DNA of 64,000 bases from Cutaneotrichosporon cavernicola (taxonomy: Eukaryota > Basidiomycota > Tremellomycetes > Trichosporonales > Trichosporonaceae). The notes below the pieces were generated by a model, which saw only the letters and a program-made list of their open reading frames with translations, was not told the origin of the DNA and did not search any database. Within the stretch, counting starts at the first letter, position 1. Each line of letters opens with the position of its first letter. The stretch covers positions 2,666,001 through 2,730,000 of the forward strand of contig NC_083396.1 of assembly GCF_030864355.1 (NCBI RefSeq), in the 5' to 3' direction. The position numbers and the translations under genes were made by a program. Shown in pieces: positions 19,719-31,629 of this stretch.

Positions 19719-22111
19719 ATGGCTCACCAACCACGATTCGACCCATATGAGGCCGGCGAACACAACCCGTACGACTCGCACCATCCCGGCTATGTCGAGC
19801 AGCCAGCGTACGGTTACGGCTCCAATTCCTCAGATGAAAAAGGACATGTCGTGAGCGAGCTGCCCGTCATTGGCAGCGACGGAGGCAGCGACTTTAGCGA
19901 CATCGACCCCAATTCGGGTGTCAAGCGTGGCCTCAAGACACGCCACTTGTCCATGATGGCGCTCGCTGGCATCATCGGTCCTGGTCTGCTTATCGGCGCG
20001 GGTGGCGCACTAGCCAAGGGCGGACCGGCGTCGCTGATCATCGGCTTCGGCGTCATTGGCTTGGTCGCATTCAGTATCATGCAGTCGCTCGGCGAGCTCA
20101 CGACCCTCTATCCCACCGGCGGCGCGTTCACGGGTCTCGCTGATCGCTTTACCGATAAGGCCATGGGCGCGGCACTGGGCTGGAACTACTTTATCATTTG
20201 GTTCTGCGTCCTTGCAAACGAGTACAACGTCCTCACTTCCATCTTCTCCGTCTGGACCACCAAGGTGCCTCAGTGGGGATTCTTCTTGATCTTCTGGGTG
20301 AGTCTAAGCGCAGGGTGTGCCAAGCGAGGGCGAGAGGGAGAGTGGCGGTGCACGGCTTGGAGGCCGTTGATGGCCAGGGAGTGGGAGTGTGGGCCAAGCG
20401 TAGCCAAGCGTAATCTCGTGAGAACTGCAATAAGGCAGCAAACACGTTTGATGGCGTGTCATCCACTTGGTGTCGCAGCTTCCAATGGAGTATGGCAATA
20501 CAGATGCGAGCCGATCAGGGGTACAAAACGCGCACTGCATATCGCGTCATCTCTCGGGCCGATCCGGCATCCAAAGTTGAGCGCTAAGCGCTCAAACGCG
20601 TCTTGTCACTGTCGCGTCTGAGTCGCATGTCATCTTCATGTCCATCCTCATCTGCATTGTGCAGCTGAGGAAGCATGCTTGCTCGGTCACGGCGCGGTAT
20701 GACAGGTGTTCTGTGGAGCACATGACGTTGGAACCGACCTTGTCTGGTCCTTATTCTACCAACCCTGTGATCACCATGTCGTCACTCTTCCTGACTGGTG
20801 TAATGTCCGCTGACCCCAGTTCGCATTCCTCGCGTTCCAGCTCCTTGGTGTTGAGTCGTTCGGCGAGGCCGAGTTCTGGCTCGCTTTGATTAAGCTTATC
20901 GGGTTATTCGCCTACTTTATCTTCTCGATTGTGTGAGTGACCGAGTTTCTGTCCTTATCACCCGCAACCGGGTACCGCTGTGGTCATCAGTGGCTATCGC
21001 AGGTGCCACGGTCTGTGCTAAGGCCTGGGACGACTGATGCGGTTCCGTTGCTGACTGCAGTTATATTGGCGGCGGTGTCAAGGGTGCGCCTGCGATTGGT
21101 GCCTCGACCTGGAAGGACCCCGGGCCGTTCGTTAACGGCTTCCGCGGTGTCGCTACCGTCTTCGTCTTCTGTTCAACCTTTTATGCTGGCGTTGAGAGTA
21201 TCGCCGTGGCCGCCACGGAGACCAAGAACCCTCGCCGCGCAGTCCCTATCGCCATCCGGCAGACCTTCTGGCGCATCATCTTCGTGTACATGGGTTCTGC
21301 TATGTGAGCACTCGCGCCGACAGTTCTAATCTCCAGCTTCTACGGCCTGACTTGCCCTTCTAACAGTCCGGGTCTGATCGGCGCCTCGAAGGCAGCGGTC
21401 AAGAGCCCTATGACGATCGCCATCCAGAACGCTGGATGGGAAGGAGGTATCCATCTCGTCAACGCGTTCATCTTCGTCACCTGTCTCAGCGCCTGCAACT
21501 CGTCGATCTACATCGGCTCGCGCACGCTCCTGTACATGGGCCAGAACCAGAAGGCGCCCAAGTTCCTCGGGTGGACCGACCGCCGTGGCGTCCCAATCCC
21601 CGCCATCCTCCTAACGAACGCGTGTGGCGCCCTGAGCATGATGAATCTCTCCACCGGCGCTGGCAAGGCGTACTCGTACATTGTCAACTTGTCGGGCGTG
21701 TCGACGTTCCTGGTCTGGGGCTCGATCAGCTTCATTCACATTCGTTTCGGTCGCGCCTGGGCCGCGCAGGGCTACTCGCGCTCCGAGCTGCCCTTCAAGT
21801 CCATGCTGTACCCCTACAATGCGTACTTTGGACTCGCAGCAAACATTTTCCTCGCCCTCATCCAAGGCTGGACGACGCTCTCTCCTTTTAACGCCGGCGA
21901 CTTTGTCGACGCCTACATTCTCCTCCCTCTCTTTGCTATCATTTGGATCGGCTACAAACTCGTGTTCAAGACCAAGTTTTGGCGCGTCGACGAGATGGAC
22001 CTCCAGTCTGGTCGCCGCCGCGACGTCGACGACCTCCAGAAGCCGGCGGTTGGCAGTTTCGACTCTGGGTCGCGGCCAAGTCTCTGGAAGCGTCTGTGGA
22101 CCAACTTCTAG
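19719..22111 (+). CDS. Amino acid permease (APC, YAT-type)
   Basis: Four exons: 19719-20297, 20820-20932, 21061-21303, 21337-22111 (569 aa). Plasma-membrane proton symporter for amino acids. A hydrophilic N-tail of about 70 residues rich in His, Tyr and acidic residues is followed by RGLKTRHLSMMALAGIIGPG, the classic TM1 entry. Further marks: SLGELTTLYPTGGAFTGLADRF, FCSTFYAGVESIAVAATETKNPRRAVP, and SAIFYGLTCPSN made by the third splice. About twelve membrane segments, ending with LWKRLWTNF. Introns 2 and 3 are 128 and 33 bases, but intron 1 is 522 bases, far longer than any other here. GATA-type nitrogen control is usual for the family but was not traced in sequence. Confidence 0.93.
20298..20819 (+). 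other. 522-base intron in permease gene
   Basis: GTGAGT donor after FLIFW and a GCTGACCCCAG branch and acceptor before FAFLAFQ. Length is about ten times the local norm. No coding exon within it is required by the family. It could hold a noncoding RNA, but none was recognised. Confidence 0.7.
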
Positions 22112-22989
22112 TGCCTCCAACATTGACCGGTCGTGGTTGGATGCCGCTCTCACGCGGCTGTTCTCTTGTGTATGTTAGCCTTGCTGGTATGCGATATGCA
22201 ATTCGCTCCATCTCTCTGTTTGTGTCATTGTAGATCGGTATGTGGTGAGCGACTCTCTCTCTTTCTTCAGATCACTCTCTCTCTCCAGACACAATCTCTC
22301 CTTCAGATTGTGCTTGACGACCATGTCAGCAGTCTAAGAAGCCGGGCTCCATAGCCGAGGTACCTAGAGACACTGCCACATGCACAATGATCGGCGGGAG
22401 CGACAGGCACAGGCACTTGTGATGAGAGTGACAGCATCGCCACCGGAGCGCGCAAGTTTTTCGGGTGACGCGTTGCAAGTAGGCCAGCCAAGCTGTCTGC
22501 AGCCGGCGGACTCGAGATGCATCCGGCATCAAGTGCTTCCGCTCTTGACGAAATCTGCTTTAGGGTTCGGTTGATGAGTGGACAGAGCTGGTGGGACACA
22601 CAGTATACACGGTGCAGATCCCGATCACCACACTCCCGAAATAAGCGGAACTGCTAACGCGACAGCCTGTCAGCTGTCAGTGAAGCCTATCGCCTATCGA
22701 CGCCGGGACTGGGATATGCGTTTAGCATCAGCAGTCTAGTTCGGATGGGGCGAGACGTGCCAAGATACTTGTAAACTGCGCCACCATTGTTCGCTGTCCG
22801 TCATTGTCCATTTGTCAGCTCACCCTGGAGCGAACTGACGTCATCAGGCCCGACAGCGACATGCTCTCGTAACCACCACATGCTCTAGTAACCATTGCAT
22901 AGTGCGCCCGTGGCTATTAGGGGCAGAGGTAGTACGGTAGGTTACCAAGTGCCACGGTGCGACGCGTTCAGAATAAAAAAAAGGAAAGT
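22112..22989. other. Intergenic, convergent ends
   Basis: Contains CTCTCT-rich stretches near 22250-22310. No gene seen. Confidence 0.45.
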
Positions 22990-24137
22990 TTAGACGGTCG
23001 GGGGAGTCACGTCGTGCTCGTCACGCTTCTCAGTCGTGGCGAGGCTCGACGCCTCGGCGCGGTGGTTCTCCGACTTGCGGTAGTGGAGGCCGGCGAGGAC
23101 GAGGAGGACGAACGAGACAGCGACGAAGAACCAGGCAAACCATGTGCAGATCACTGTGCGTCAGCGGCTGTTTAAGGTCATGGATGGATGCCCCGGCCCC
23201 CGTGAAGGGGGTCCTTTGTGCTGCGCAAGGCATGCCATGCAGGGCATGTCGATTGGCCATACCATGGGATTCTGGTTATGCCAAGCGCTGTGTGCGCCAC
23301 ATCACTGCGCCGCACCACGTCACCTGACCCGATGGCGGTGTTTAAACTCACTGGCGTAGTATGCAAAGGTGTCACGGTAGCGAAGCGACTTGCCAGTGGC
23401 CTTGAGAAGCATAGCAATGGTGGACGAGGGGATGCCGGGAGCCGTAACTGTGGCCTCACGGTTCACGACAATGACGGTGGCGGCGATAGCGACGGCGAGC
23501 AACAAGAGGGTGCAGAAGCCCATAAGGAACTCGTTGATGTAGCGGTAGTGGCGCGGCATGCCCTTGCGCTTCTCGATGAAGAGGACAACTTCAGAGAAGA
23601 ACTATACGTCAGCTCGCTGGACTAATGTAGCCACTCACCGAGACGATGACGCCGAGACCGGCGGCCCCGCAGGCAACGCCGAGAATGGCGAGAACATCAT
23701 TGGCGTGAATCACAGCACCCTTGAGGAGCTTGGACTGGTTGTCAGCTATCGCTATCGATAGGGGAAGAATGGCCGTGTGCCATGTTGCCTGCCGCGGTGA
23801 TCAATCCCCGTGTCGCCGATTATCTCATCTCGACGATCGAGATAGTGGTCGACACTGTTAATCGCCGGGGGGGAACAATGGGGTACCCCGCAGGGGGTTG
23901 GGGGCGTGCGAGTCTAGTATACTTACAGCAAGCTGGCGGTCGTGGTGCAGGTTGGAGAGGGCTGTTGTCAGCGGGGGCCCTTTGTGTCGGCCGGGTGAAG
24001 GGTCTGGCGCGCGGCCGAGACACCCCGGGTCTGAATCACTCACACTTTCCAGAGAGCCCTACCACACAAAGGGTGAAGGCTGCGGAGAAGAAGAGCGACA
24101 CGAGGCGCGCAGCGAGGAGGGTCTTGAGGTAGGCCAT
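22990..24137 (-). CDS. Four-TM membrane protein, MARVEL-like layout
   Basis: Five exons: 24044-24137, 23927-23961, 23639-23734, 23352-23601, 22990-23153 (212 aa; phases 1,0,0,1 all close). Not assigned to a named family. Four hydrophobic segments are clear: LVSLFFSAAFTLCVVGL near residues 12-28, DVLAILGVACGAAGLGVIV near 55-75, FLMGFCTLLLLAVAIAATVIV near 95-120, and TWFAWFFVAVSFVLLVLAGL near 160-180. Loops are short and charged (EKRKGMPRHY) and the tail is hydrophilic with Asp/His/Pro. The topology fits fungal MARVEL or SUR7-like proteins of plasma-membrane domains, which is inference from layout. Confidence 0.75.
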
Positions 24138-25054
24138 TGTACAAGTTGTTGAGTGGTGGTGAGAGTTGAACAGATGTTGATGGGGATCAAAGTCATGGCG
24201 GCTTGAGTGGCAACATATAGCTGTAATCGTTTGGCTAGGCACGACGGTTTATTCTTCCACTAAACCGGGACTCATTGCTGTAATGAACGCCATAACGCCC
24301 CCCGGAGGCGCTGCTGGTCTACACGGGCTTGTGCTGGCCGCTTGGTAGAAAGTTTGCCTCACTTGGCACATTGGCATGGGGCGTTTGGGGGGCCATGTTC
24401 GACTAGCCTTGGAATGGGTGGCGGCGAGTACCGTCCGAGAGACTGGACTTGGGACTGACAACAGGAGGGTGGCGGTTAGGTTTTGCAAGCGGAGCGGGGA
24501 ACGCGTTCCTGGCTGAAAAGGCAATCTTCATGGGTCTGCAGGGCTTGCAGGGCATTCAACCAGAGGCAGGGTGGGTTGTTTGTACTGGACATGTGGAGAA
24601 AGGGCTCCCTTTCTAGGCAGGGACCTTTCATCCCGCAAAAAAGGTACCTGATTAAGAGAGCCTGGTTCTTCTCTTTTAGGTAACCAAAAACTACCATACC
24701 CGAGAGAATAGTGTAGGATTGTGTCACGGCATTAGTGACGCAAATATCCCTGACATTGCATTGATCAACTAGTACACACCCCGCGCTCCACGGCCTATCC
24801 CCGAGTCTACTCTTGCTACTCATCCTTCTCTTTCCACACTTTCTTTGCGTGCCTACAAGCTACCAATGCGATGCAAAACTTTTCTCTTGCAACACAAACA
24901 CGGTGAGCGCGCGTGAAAGAGGCGCTATAGACCCGAGTCTCATGAATTGCGTAAGGAGATCGAGCCAGGCACAGGGACTGACATGTGAGACCGTTAGGGT
25001 CCGGTAATCAAAAGCCCAGCAAAGTCACCTCAACCAATCAGCCGGTGTTATAAC
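24138..25054. other. Intergenic
   Basis: No protein gene supported. It opens with the likely promoter of the tetraspan gene. Confidence 0.4.
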
Positions 25055-25331
25055 CCAGGGTCACGGCGGAATGGATGGGCGTGCACATGGTCCGTACAAC
25101 TACACGGCGGCGGCCGATGACTTTCAACTACAAAAACTCCCTCAGCGGCAAGCTTGGCAACTGTCGTTCTTCAACAATGCAGACAACTGGGTCGGAACCT
25201 TGGGGCTGTATTGCAGATTAGCAGGGATTTGTGCCCCACCTCACACGACCGGAGACTTTACTTCACCGAAAGTCCACGACACGGCCTTTGAGACCGCGTT
25301 GTCGGACTCGGATCTCTCCCTGGCCATCGCA
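25055..25331 (+). repeat. Dispersed repeat, copy 2
   Basis: About 277 bases matching 17946-18235 with scattered substitutions and small indels. In this copy one frame stays open (25071-25433) and could encode a fragment reading QLSFFNNADNWVGTLGLYC, but copy 1 has frame breaks, so this looks like a relic. Confidence 0.85.
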
Positions 25332-26211
25332 CGAGCCCTAGCGTACAAGTTGGGTGGACATTGCATGGACGCGACTCTAAAAGTGCGGCGAAACACCGTC
25401 AGTGCGTCGGGAAGCCAAAGAGAGTCGGCTTGAGCCCCGTGGGTCAGTCGGACAAAGCTGGTGCAAACAGTGTCTAGCGTTCCGTGTCTGAGCGTGCACT
25501 GACAGTCCTTGTTCCATCTTGGGCATCGTCAGCTGCCAAAGTATCGCTCTAATCGCCCTAATGTCGCAGCTTGGTACTACCCGATAGTGAGACAATTTAG
25601 CCATACTTGGCCCCCATGGCTCCCCGTTCTATTCTCGTAGTACTCTGGACGACGCAACATGTCCGTCATCCAAAATGAACATGTGGAGATCCCGGGTTCA
25701 GAGTTGGAGTAGCCGGTCGGGTTTAGTTGTATGCCGTTGTCGGATCCGAAGATAAGCGCAACCTCTGTGGACGAGGGCAGGAATGACCGCGTCTGAACGC
25801 GTCCTCGTTATCGCACCTGCTTGAAGATCATCAACTGCCGCGGCTGAGCAACCCATACCCCACACGCGATCCAAACACAGACAGAGCCCCGCACAGTTGA
25901 TCATCTCACTTCTCACTTCTCCAGATCGCACAATTCTCGTACCCTGCACGGACCACGTCGCTCCTCGCCTCACCCCAGATGACAAGAACAGGGGTTGAGG
26001 CTCGGGGGATGCGAGGCATGCTCTCTTCTCCATTCCCCGTCTGGATTGGAGTTGAGCCAAACGCATTTCCCATGCAGCCTGGAGGAAATCCACTCGTGCA
26101 CCGCAGTAGGCTTCACAGAATAGACCAGTGGTCCGTCTGAGCTTCAGCTCCAACCACAACTAGAACCTTAAACCCCAGAAAGGCAGACGGCCAAAAGATA
26201 CCGTCACAGTA
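25332..26211. other. Intergenic
   Basis: Nothing recognisable between the repeat and tRNA-Lys. Confidence 0.4.
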
Positions 26212-26300
26212 GCCTCGTGTGGGGCTCGAACCCACGACCGAGTGATCAGGGGGCTTGGAGCACTAAGAGTCACTTATTCTACCGACTGAAATAACGAGGC
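26212..26300 (-). tRNA. tRNA-Lys(CTT) with 17-base intron
   Basis: Acceptor GCCTCGT/ACGAGGC, loop CTCTTA with anticodon CTT, intron of 17 bases after position 37, T arm GTGGGTTCGAGCCCCAC. The D stem is weak (TTTC with GAAT), so reduced function is possible, but all other arms are sound. Confidence 0.85.
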
Positions 26301-27534
26301 GATCGGTGGTGGTCTGTGCTCACAGCGCCAAGAGTCGTATAGCCTGTTGATGTTGGGGAGGAAGCTGGACGGCCCGCAAAGCCTTCACTCATGCCCATTC
26401 GTTCCCCTCCCAGCTGCTCTTCACATCATCCTCACGTCATGGCCACCCGGCGCTCTCTCTCTCCCTCCCGACGCAGTCTCTAACACGTCCACATTGCGAA
26501 GCCTCGGCATTTCCCAGCCAACAGACACGCTCACGTCCGATACCAAATACGAGTAACTCTGCGGGTTGGGAAGGGAGGAGAGTAACACAGCCTCACACTC
26601 CAAGCAGAGTGTTGGCATGTGGTCCGATATTTCCCTCCCTCCCCTCTCTCTTTCCTCTCTTCTCAGGCTGATATCCTCAAGCAATTCCAACCACTCGAGT
26701 ACCCCGAATGTCATGACTGTCACTGTGTTAATGAACCCCTGATTTCCTCATGTACCCGCTCGAGCTGTTCCATGTTGTCGCATGTCCAGGGGTCGAGAAT
26801 GAAACGGCAGAACAGGCACATTCCAGGATTACCACGAACGGGTGTTCCTGGCTTGGCTAGGCTTGACTGCTTGCAGTAACGAAGACGAAGGATGCGAGAG
26901 ACCAACTCGGCTCGTGGGCTTGGGCACGGATTGGCGCTGTGCAAGAGGTATTATGCCAAGATAGTGAAACCGGGGTCCTTTTGATTGGATCAGAGGGCAC
27001 CTTGTTGCTGACACAGCCGCGAGTGGACGTGCCACTGGCCAAGTCAGAGAGCACGTCCCGCCTGTCACATCAAAATTGGTGAAGAAAAGAACGAGGTCAT
27101 AAGGGCGTGTATCATGCTTCACTCTGGCGGTTCGGATCCCGGTGACGGTCTCGGTGAAGCGTAGAACGTGAGTTGAAACTCAATGTCGCTGACGCAACGC
27201 CCGGCGCCAAGAAGCGCAAGCATGAGGAGGGCCAGTTCGGCGGAGATGGACTGCGTGTCCTCGGCCCCGTATGGCAGGTACGTTACGGCGTCCTCATTGG
27301 TCTCAACGCTTGGTGGGGTCCTAGCGGTTGGCACTGAGGCCGATACCCCTACGGACCGTGGTATGGCTGGTGGTGAAGTAGGGAGAATGTCAAGATGACT
27401 TCTGGGTCGCTATGGGTTCTAGAAAAGAGAGAAATACTCTACTAATTGCATTAATTGTCTCGATATACTCCACAGTCGGCAGAAGAGCGATTTGGTCACT
27501 GAAGGGCCGAAACTTGGAGGACATGAAACCGCCT
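26301..27534. other. Intergenic
   Basis: CT-rich runs near 26450-26470 and 26625-26665. No gene supported. Confidence 0.4.
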
Positions 27535-27614
27535 GTCCTCGTGGTGTAGTGGTTATCATACTCTCTTAGGGTCTAGCTATGGGAGTGGCCCCGCGTTCGA
27601 ATCGCGGCGAGGAC
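27535..27614 (+). tRNA. tRNA-Pro(AGG) with 8-base intron
   Basis: Identical to the gene at 16278-16357, including its intron, but on the plus strand; 3' flank CCAGCAGGATTCA is also shared. Confidence 0.92.
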
Positions 27615-27963
27615 CAGCAGGATTCAATTCCTGTAGACTGGATATCTTTTGGATGTGCGGCCCGCTTTTCATAGGCCCAAACGTCACGAGTTGGAATGGG
27701 AGTTTGAGGTGCAAAGTGGAATCGGTGGAATGTTCTTGCCCTGCAGATTCAATTCATGCCGTGCCTGTCGACCGACTCTCCCTTAGCTATTAGCTGGTCC
27801 GGGTCAGTGTCTGCGCTCAACCTCAGATGTTGCAAGTAGTATTGGCCAATGGACAAGATGAGTGGGAGCCATTAGGACATGTGATTGTTACATACACTGG
27901 TTGTACAGAGACCTCCGCCCAGCCACTTCGGAGCGCGAGGAGCCGGCTCTCTATCGATCTGTA
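27615..27963. other. Intergenic
   Basis: Between tRNA-Pro and the 3' end of a regulator gene. Nothing seen. Confidence 0.4.
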
Positions 27964-30548
27964 TTAAGTGGAGGGCCCAAAGCCAGTCCACGCCCAAACA
28001 TTGCCAGCAGGGAAGGGAGTTTCTGATGCGCCGGCGTACAGCACGTCGTAGATGTTCTGTCCCTGTTCTCCAGCGCCCTGGTTTGCGGGATTCATCGGCA
28101 TGTTGTTCAGCGGATGGAGCTGGCCGAACAAGCTCCAGTCGATGGCGTTTCCGTTGGCGTTGGCGCCGCTCATGGTTGCCGAAGGCGTCGATGCCGAGCT
28201 TCCCCCCGTGCCCGTGCTCAGCGCGGGGCCAGTGCCCGACCCACCGGCAGTGGGCGGCGCCCAGCCCAACTGCTTCAGCTGGTCGGAAAACGCCGGATTC
28301 TGGAGCATCGCGGCAATGTCGAAGCCCGCGCTGGGAGGGGCCGCGGGGGCTGGCGCGGGCTTGGGAAGTACAGGCGCGTAGCTCTCGTCAAGAAGTTTCT
28401 GGAGCGTGTCGGCGCTCACGGCGGCACATTTGAGCGTCTCGCCCATCTCACGCAGCGCGGCGATGCAAGTCTGCACGTTCTCGATACACGCCTTGAACTT
28501 GCGGCTCTGCTTGGACGCACAGTGGCTCGCAGACAACAAGTGCACGGTGCCAGCCGAAAAGGCGACCTGGCCCAGAGTGACGGGCGAGTACCGCAGTCCC
28601 GGGCAGCGGCGCCACGTCTGTAAGATCGTCATGAACTTGGCCGCCGCGCGTTCGCACTTGGCCACGGAGCCGTCTGGGCCCGAGTCGAGGGTGGTCGGCG
28701 CGCAGTTTGCGAACCACGGTCGGTGGAGAAGGATAAGGATGAAGCAGTGGAACGCGTGAAGGCTCAGGATGTGGCCCGGAACGATGCGCTCGCTGCGCCC
28801 GGCCGTCGGCAGACGGAGTTCGTCGGGAATCGAGTCGAGCCATTTCTCTAACAAGACGCTGATGTAAGCCGAAACTCCAACCGTAAAGCAGGGACGTACT
28901 CAAGTTCTGACACGACGTGCCTCACGTTGCTCGAGCGGATGTTGAAGTTGATCGAGTAGACGGTGCTGAGCACACGCTCGGCGACAATGCTGAGCTTGAT
29001 CATCCACACGAACGTCGTTGAACGCCAGCCCTTCACAGGGTCCGCGTTGGCCGTCGCAATCGCGTCCGACAGGTCGAGCGCGTCCTGCCCGACCTTGGGG
29101 TCGAACGTCTCGGAACGCGGCGTGTGGATGATTGGGTGCCAGATGAGCTCGTCCTCCTCCGCATCAGGCGCCGGGACGGGGATGTCGTGCTGGGCGAGAG
29201 GGAGTGCGGCGGAACGACCGACGTACGTAGACCAGCACTTGTCGAGGATGTAGGCGCAGTACCACATGTTGTAGCGCGACTGCTTAGTTTCCTCGGTGAT
29301 CGAACCGTTCGTGACCCAGTAGTTGCAGTTGGTCCCGAGGCCGAGGGCCTGCACGAGCCGCAACCCGATGCCCGAGTACATAAAGCCGAGGTTGTGGCGT
29401 GCGACAGAAGCGTGGTAGCTCCCGAGGAGCAACACGCCGGAGACAGTCGAGAGCATCGCGGTCTCCGCCTCCTCCTCAAGCAGATCCTTGGCGCGCTTGC
29501 TGAAAGCGATACCTAACTGCTCGCGTACCTCGACTGGGATCTCGAGGAATGCAACGCCCAGCGCGAGCACAACGTTGTGCAGCAGAGGCGAGTAGTGCGC
29601 TGTGCGGCGTGCCCGGATGATCGACCCTTCGACGACAGGTGAGGATGCCATGTCGCGTCGGAACTTGCGCTCGTCGACCCAGAAGCTCTGTGGGTTGAAG
29701 TAGTCGAAGAAGAGGCGCAGGACCTTCTCGTGCGTCGCGTCGTCGAGCTCCGGGCAGTTGAGCTCCGCGATCATAACCTCGCGAGGCCGCAAGAGTGCAG
29801 GCCGCTCCGCCCCGACAGCGGGTGGCACGCCCATCGGAGACGGGTGGAGTGTCGTTGCGGGCGACGCATCGTCGCTTCCCTCGGGCACGTGCTTGAACAG
29901 CGATGTCGGACCATACTCGAACAGCTCGCCGGTCGTCTCATCAATCTGACGTCAGCTGGACATAGATACGAAAGATGCTCACCTTTAAACGGTCAAGGCC
30001 CGCTGTCTCTGGCATAGTCTCGTTCTCTGGCGGCTCGGGCTTAGCATCGCCCGCGCCGGCCTCGAGGCCGGCGTTCGAGAGCATGCCTTCAAGAACTCGC
30101 ACTCGCTCTTCGAGCGCCGAGACGTACGCTTTCGGCGTCGAGCGGCGGCCATCCGCCTCGGGGTTGTATACACACTCCTCCTTGTAGACTTTGCAGATGG
30201 CTGGGGTCAGCGCGGCTGTGCCTGCGGCAAGGATGCGCATCCAGGGCATCACTTGATAAGATAGCCAGGTCGACAATTACACTCCACACAAGCCCACTAA
30301 CGCCAACGACGACGCGACACACTACTCACCACAAGATGGTTGTGCGCCATCGCACTTCATTTTTCTGTCGTCAGCCCATGTTCGCCACCGGACTCTTGAC
30401 GCGGGTCGTAAGCGCGAGGACGGCCCTGACGCGAAACCCACCTTCTACGACATCCATTACAGGCCTTGGAGATGTGCGAGATTCGGCGGCGGGACTGTTT
30501 TTGCGGGTCCTCCTTGGTGCCACTGCGGCGCGTCGACGATTCCGACAT
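27964..30548 (-). CDS. Zn2Cys6 transcription factor with Fungal_trans domain
   Basis: Five exons: 30442-30548, 30330-30364, 29983-30200, 28900-29945, 27964-28858 (766 aa). The binuclear zinc cluster begins near residue 30: CNGC, then RRRKMKC, DGAQPSC, AIC and KVYKEEC. It is cut by two introns, one after CRR and one after PSC. A linker and dimer coil (SALEERVRVLEGML) follow. The central fungal-specific domain (about 230-560) shows LLHNVVLALGVAF, YSGIGLRLVQALGLG and SRYNMWYCAYILDK. The C-tail is Ala/Pro/Gly-rich with DWSLFGQL, a likely activation region. The cluster plus the VYNPEADGRR spacer is reminiscent of NirA/NIT4-type factors, but that subtype is uncertain. Nuclear. Targets are unknown. 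Confidence 0.88.
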
Positions 30549-31238
30549 GGCGAGAGGCGTGGGAGGTGAGGTGGTTGGAGGTGAGGTGATTGGAGGTGAG
30601 AGGGTGGAGGTGGAGGGTCGAAGTGGAGGGGGTACGGCTTGTTTGGTCCAGCCGGAGCTGAGCGAGCGGCGTCTACGACGGAATGTGCAACACCAAGATG
30701 GGATAGAGTTGCGTCCGGACGTCGACGTCGAGATGAATAGCAGGGAATGAATCGATTGAGAATGTTGATGAGAAAGTGATGCCAAGATTCGTTGGCGGAG
30801 GAATCCGAGGGATCCTTAGTAGTGGCTGATGTGGCGTCACTCTCGCGGCTCGGGCGGCGCTTACTTGATGCGGCAAGCTTCACTTCCTCCATTTCCTCCC
30901 CTATTCTACACGGTTATACACTCATCGCAAAGGTATAATTGCTCAACATCGGGGAAGGGCATTGCAGTTATGCCACAGCTGACGCGAGACTGATTGATTG
31001 AGTTTGAGACATGCTGAGTCAGATGTATACCGGTGGCAAAGCGATATCATCAGGCTGGTTCCTGTGAACTCGAATCGAGGACGTTCGATGTATTCAGCAG
31101 TTTCTTGTGTCTGCAGTGCCAGCAGCCTTCACGTGCAGCTTTGAGGACAAAGACCAGGAGGGTATGGGTAACCACCATCAACAGCCCAGATCCAGAATGC
31201 GGAACAAGCCTTGGTAAACAAGAAAAAGAAGGGAATGT
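30549..31238. other. Intergenic, promoter of Zn2Cys6 gene
   Basis: Starts with a purine-rich imperfect repeat (GGAGGTGAGGTG type, about 30565-30620) immediately upstream of the start codon. No gene seen further on. Confidence 0.45.
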
Positions 31239-31324
31239 GGACGAGTTAGGAATCGAACCAAAGACCTTGTCAATAACAATTTGATTTTGCTAATGACACG
31301 CTCTACCAACTGAGCTACACGCCC
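31239..31324 (-). tRNA. tRNA-Ala(AGC) with 14-base intron
   Basis: Reads GGGCGTGTAGCTCAGTTGG at the 5' end, anticodon loop TTAGCA with anticodon AGC, 14-base AT-rich intron, T arm TTTGGTTCGATTCCTAA. Exons match the plus-strand gene at 62469-62566, which has a different 26-base intron. Confidence 0.92.
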
Positions 31325-31629
31325 GCTTTGAAAATTAAGTTCTACCTTCTCCTATTAGTCGGTAGTTATTAATAGGTGCCATGAACAATACAACAAACTT
31401 ATGCATTACCGCCTGCGCACTGCGCGTACTCTACGCTCAAGAGATCAGTGGTGCGCCGAACCGCTTACCAGGAGGGGCTTTGATCGGCAATGGAACGTGA
31501 TACTGTCCCCGAGCCAACCCACATGCTCTGCTGGGTTTCATAATCTCGTCATCGTGAACTTGTGTTGTTTGGACTCAGCACTTCGGCCTCTCACTCATTT
31601 TCACTTTCGGGATCGTCCCAACCCCTATT
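31325..31629. other. Intergenic
   Basis: Nothing recognised between tRNA-Ala and the PhyH gene end. Confidence 0.4.

Noticed and set aside
25071..25433. Open frame in dispersed repeat copy 2 as a gene
   Set aside because: The matching region in copy 1 has frame breaks and no domain is recognised, so a relic is more likely.
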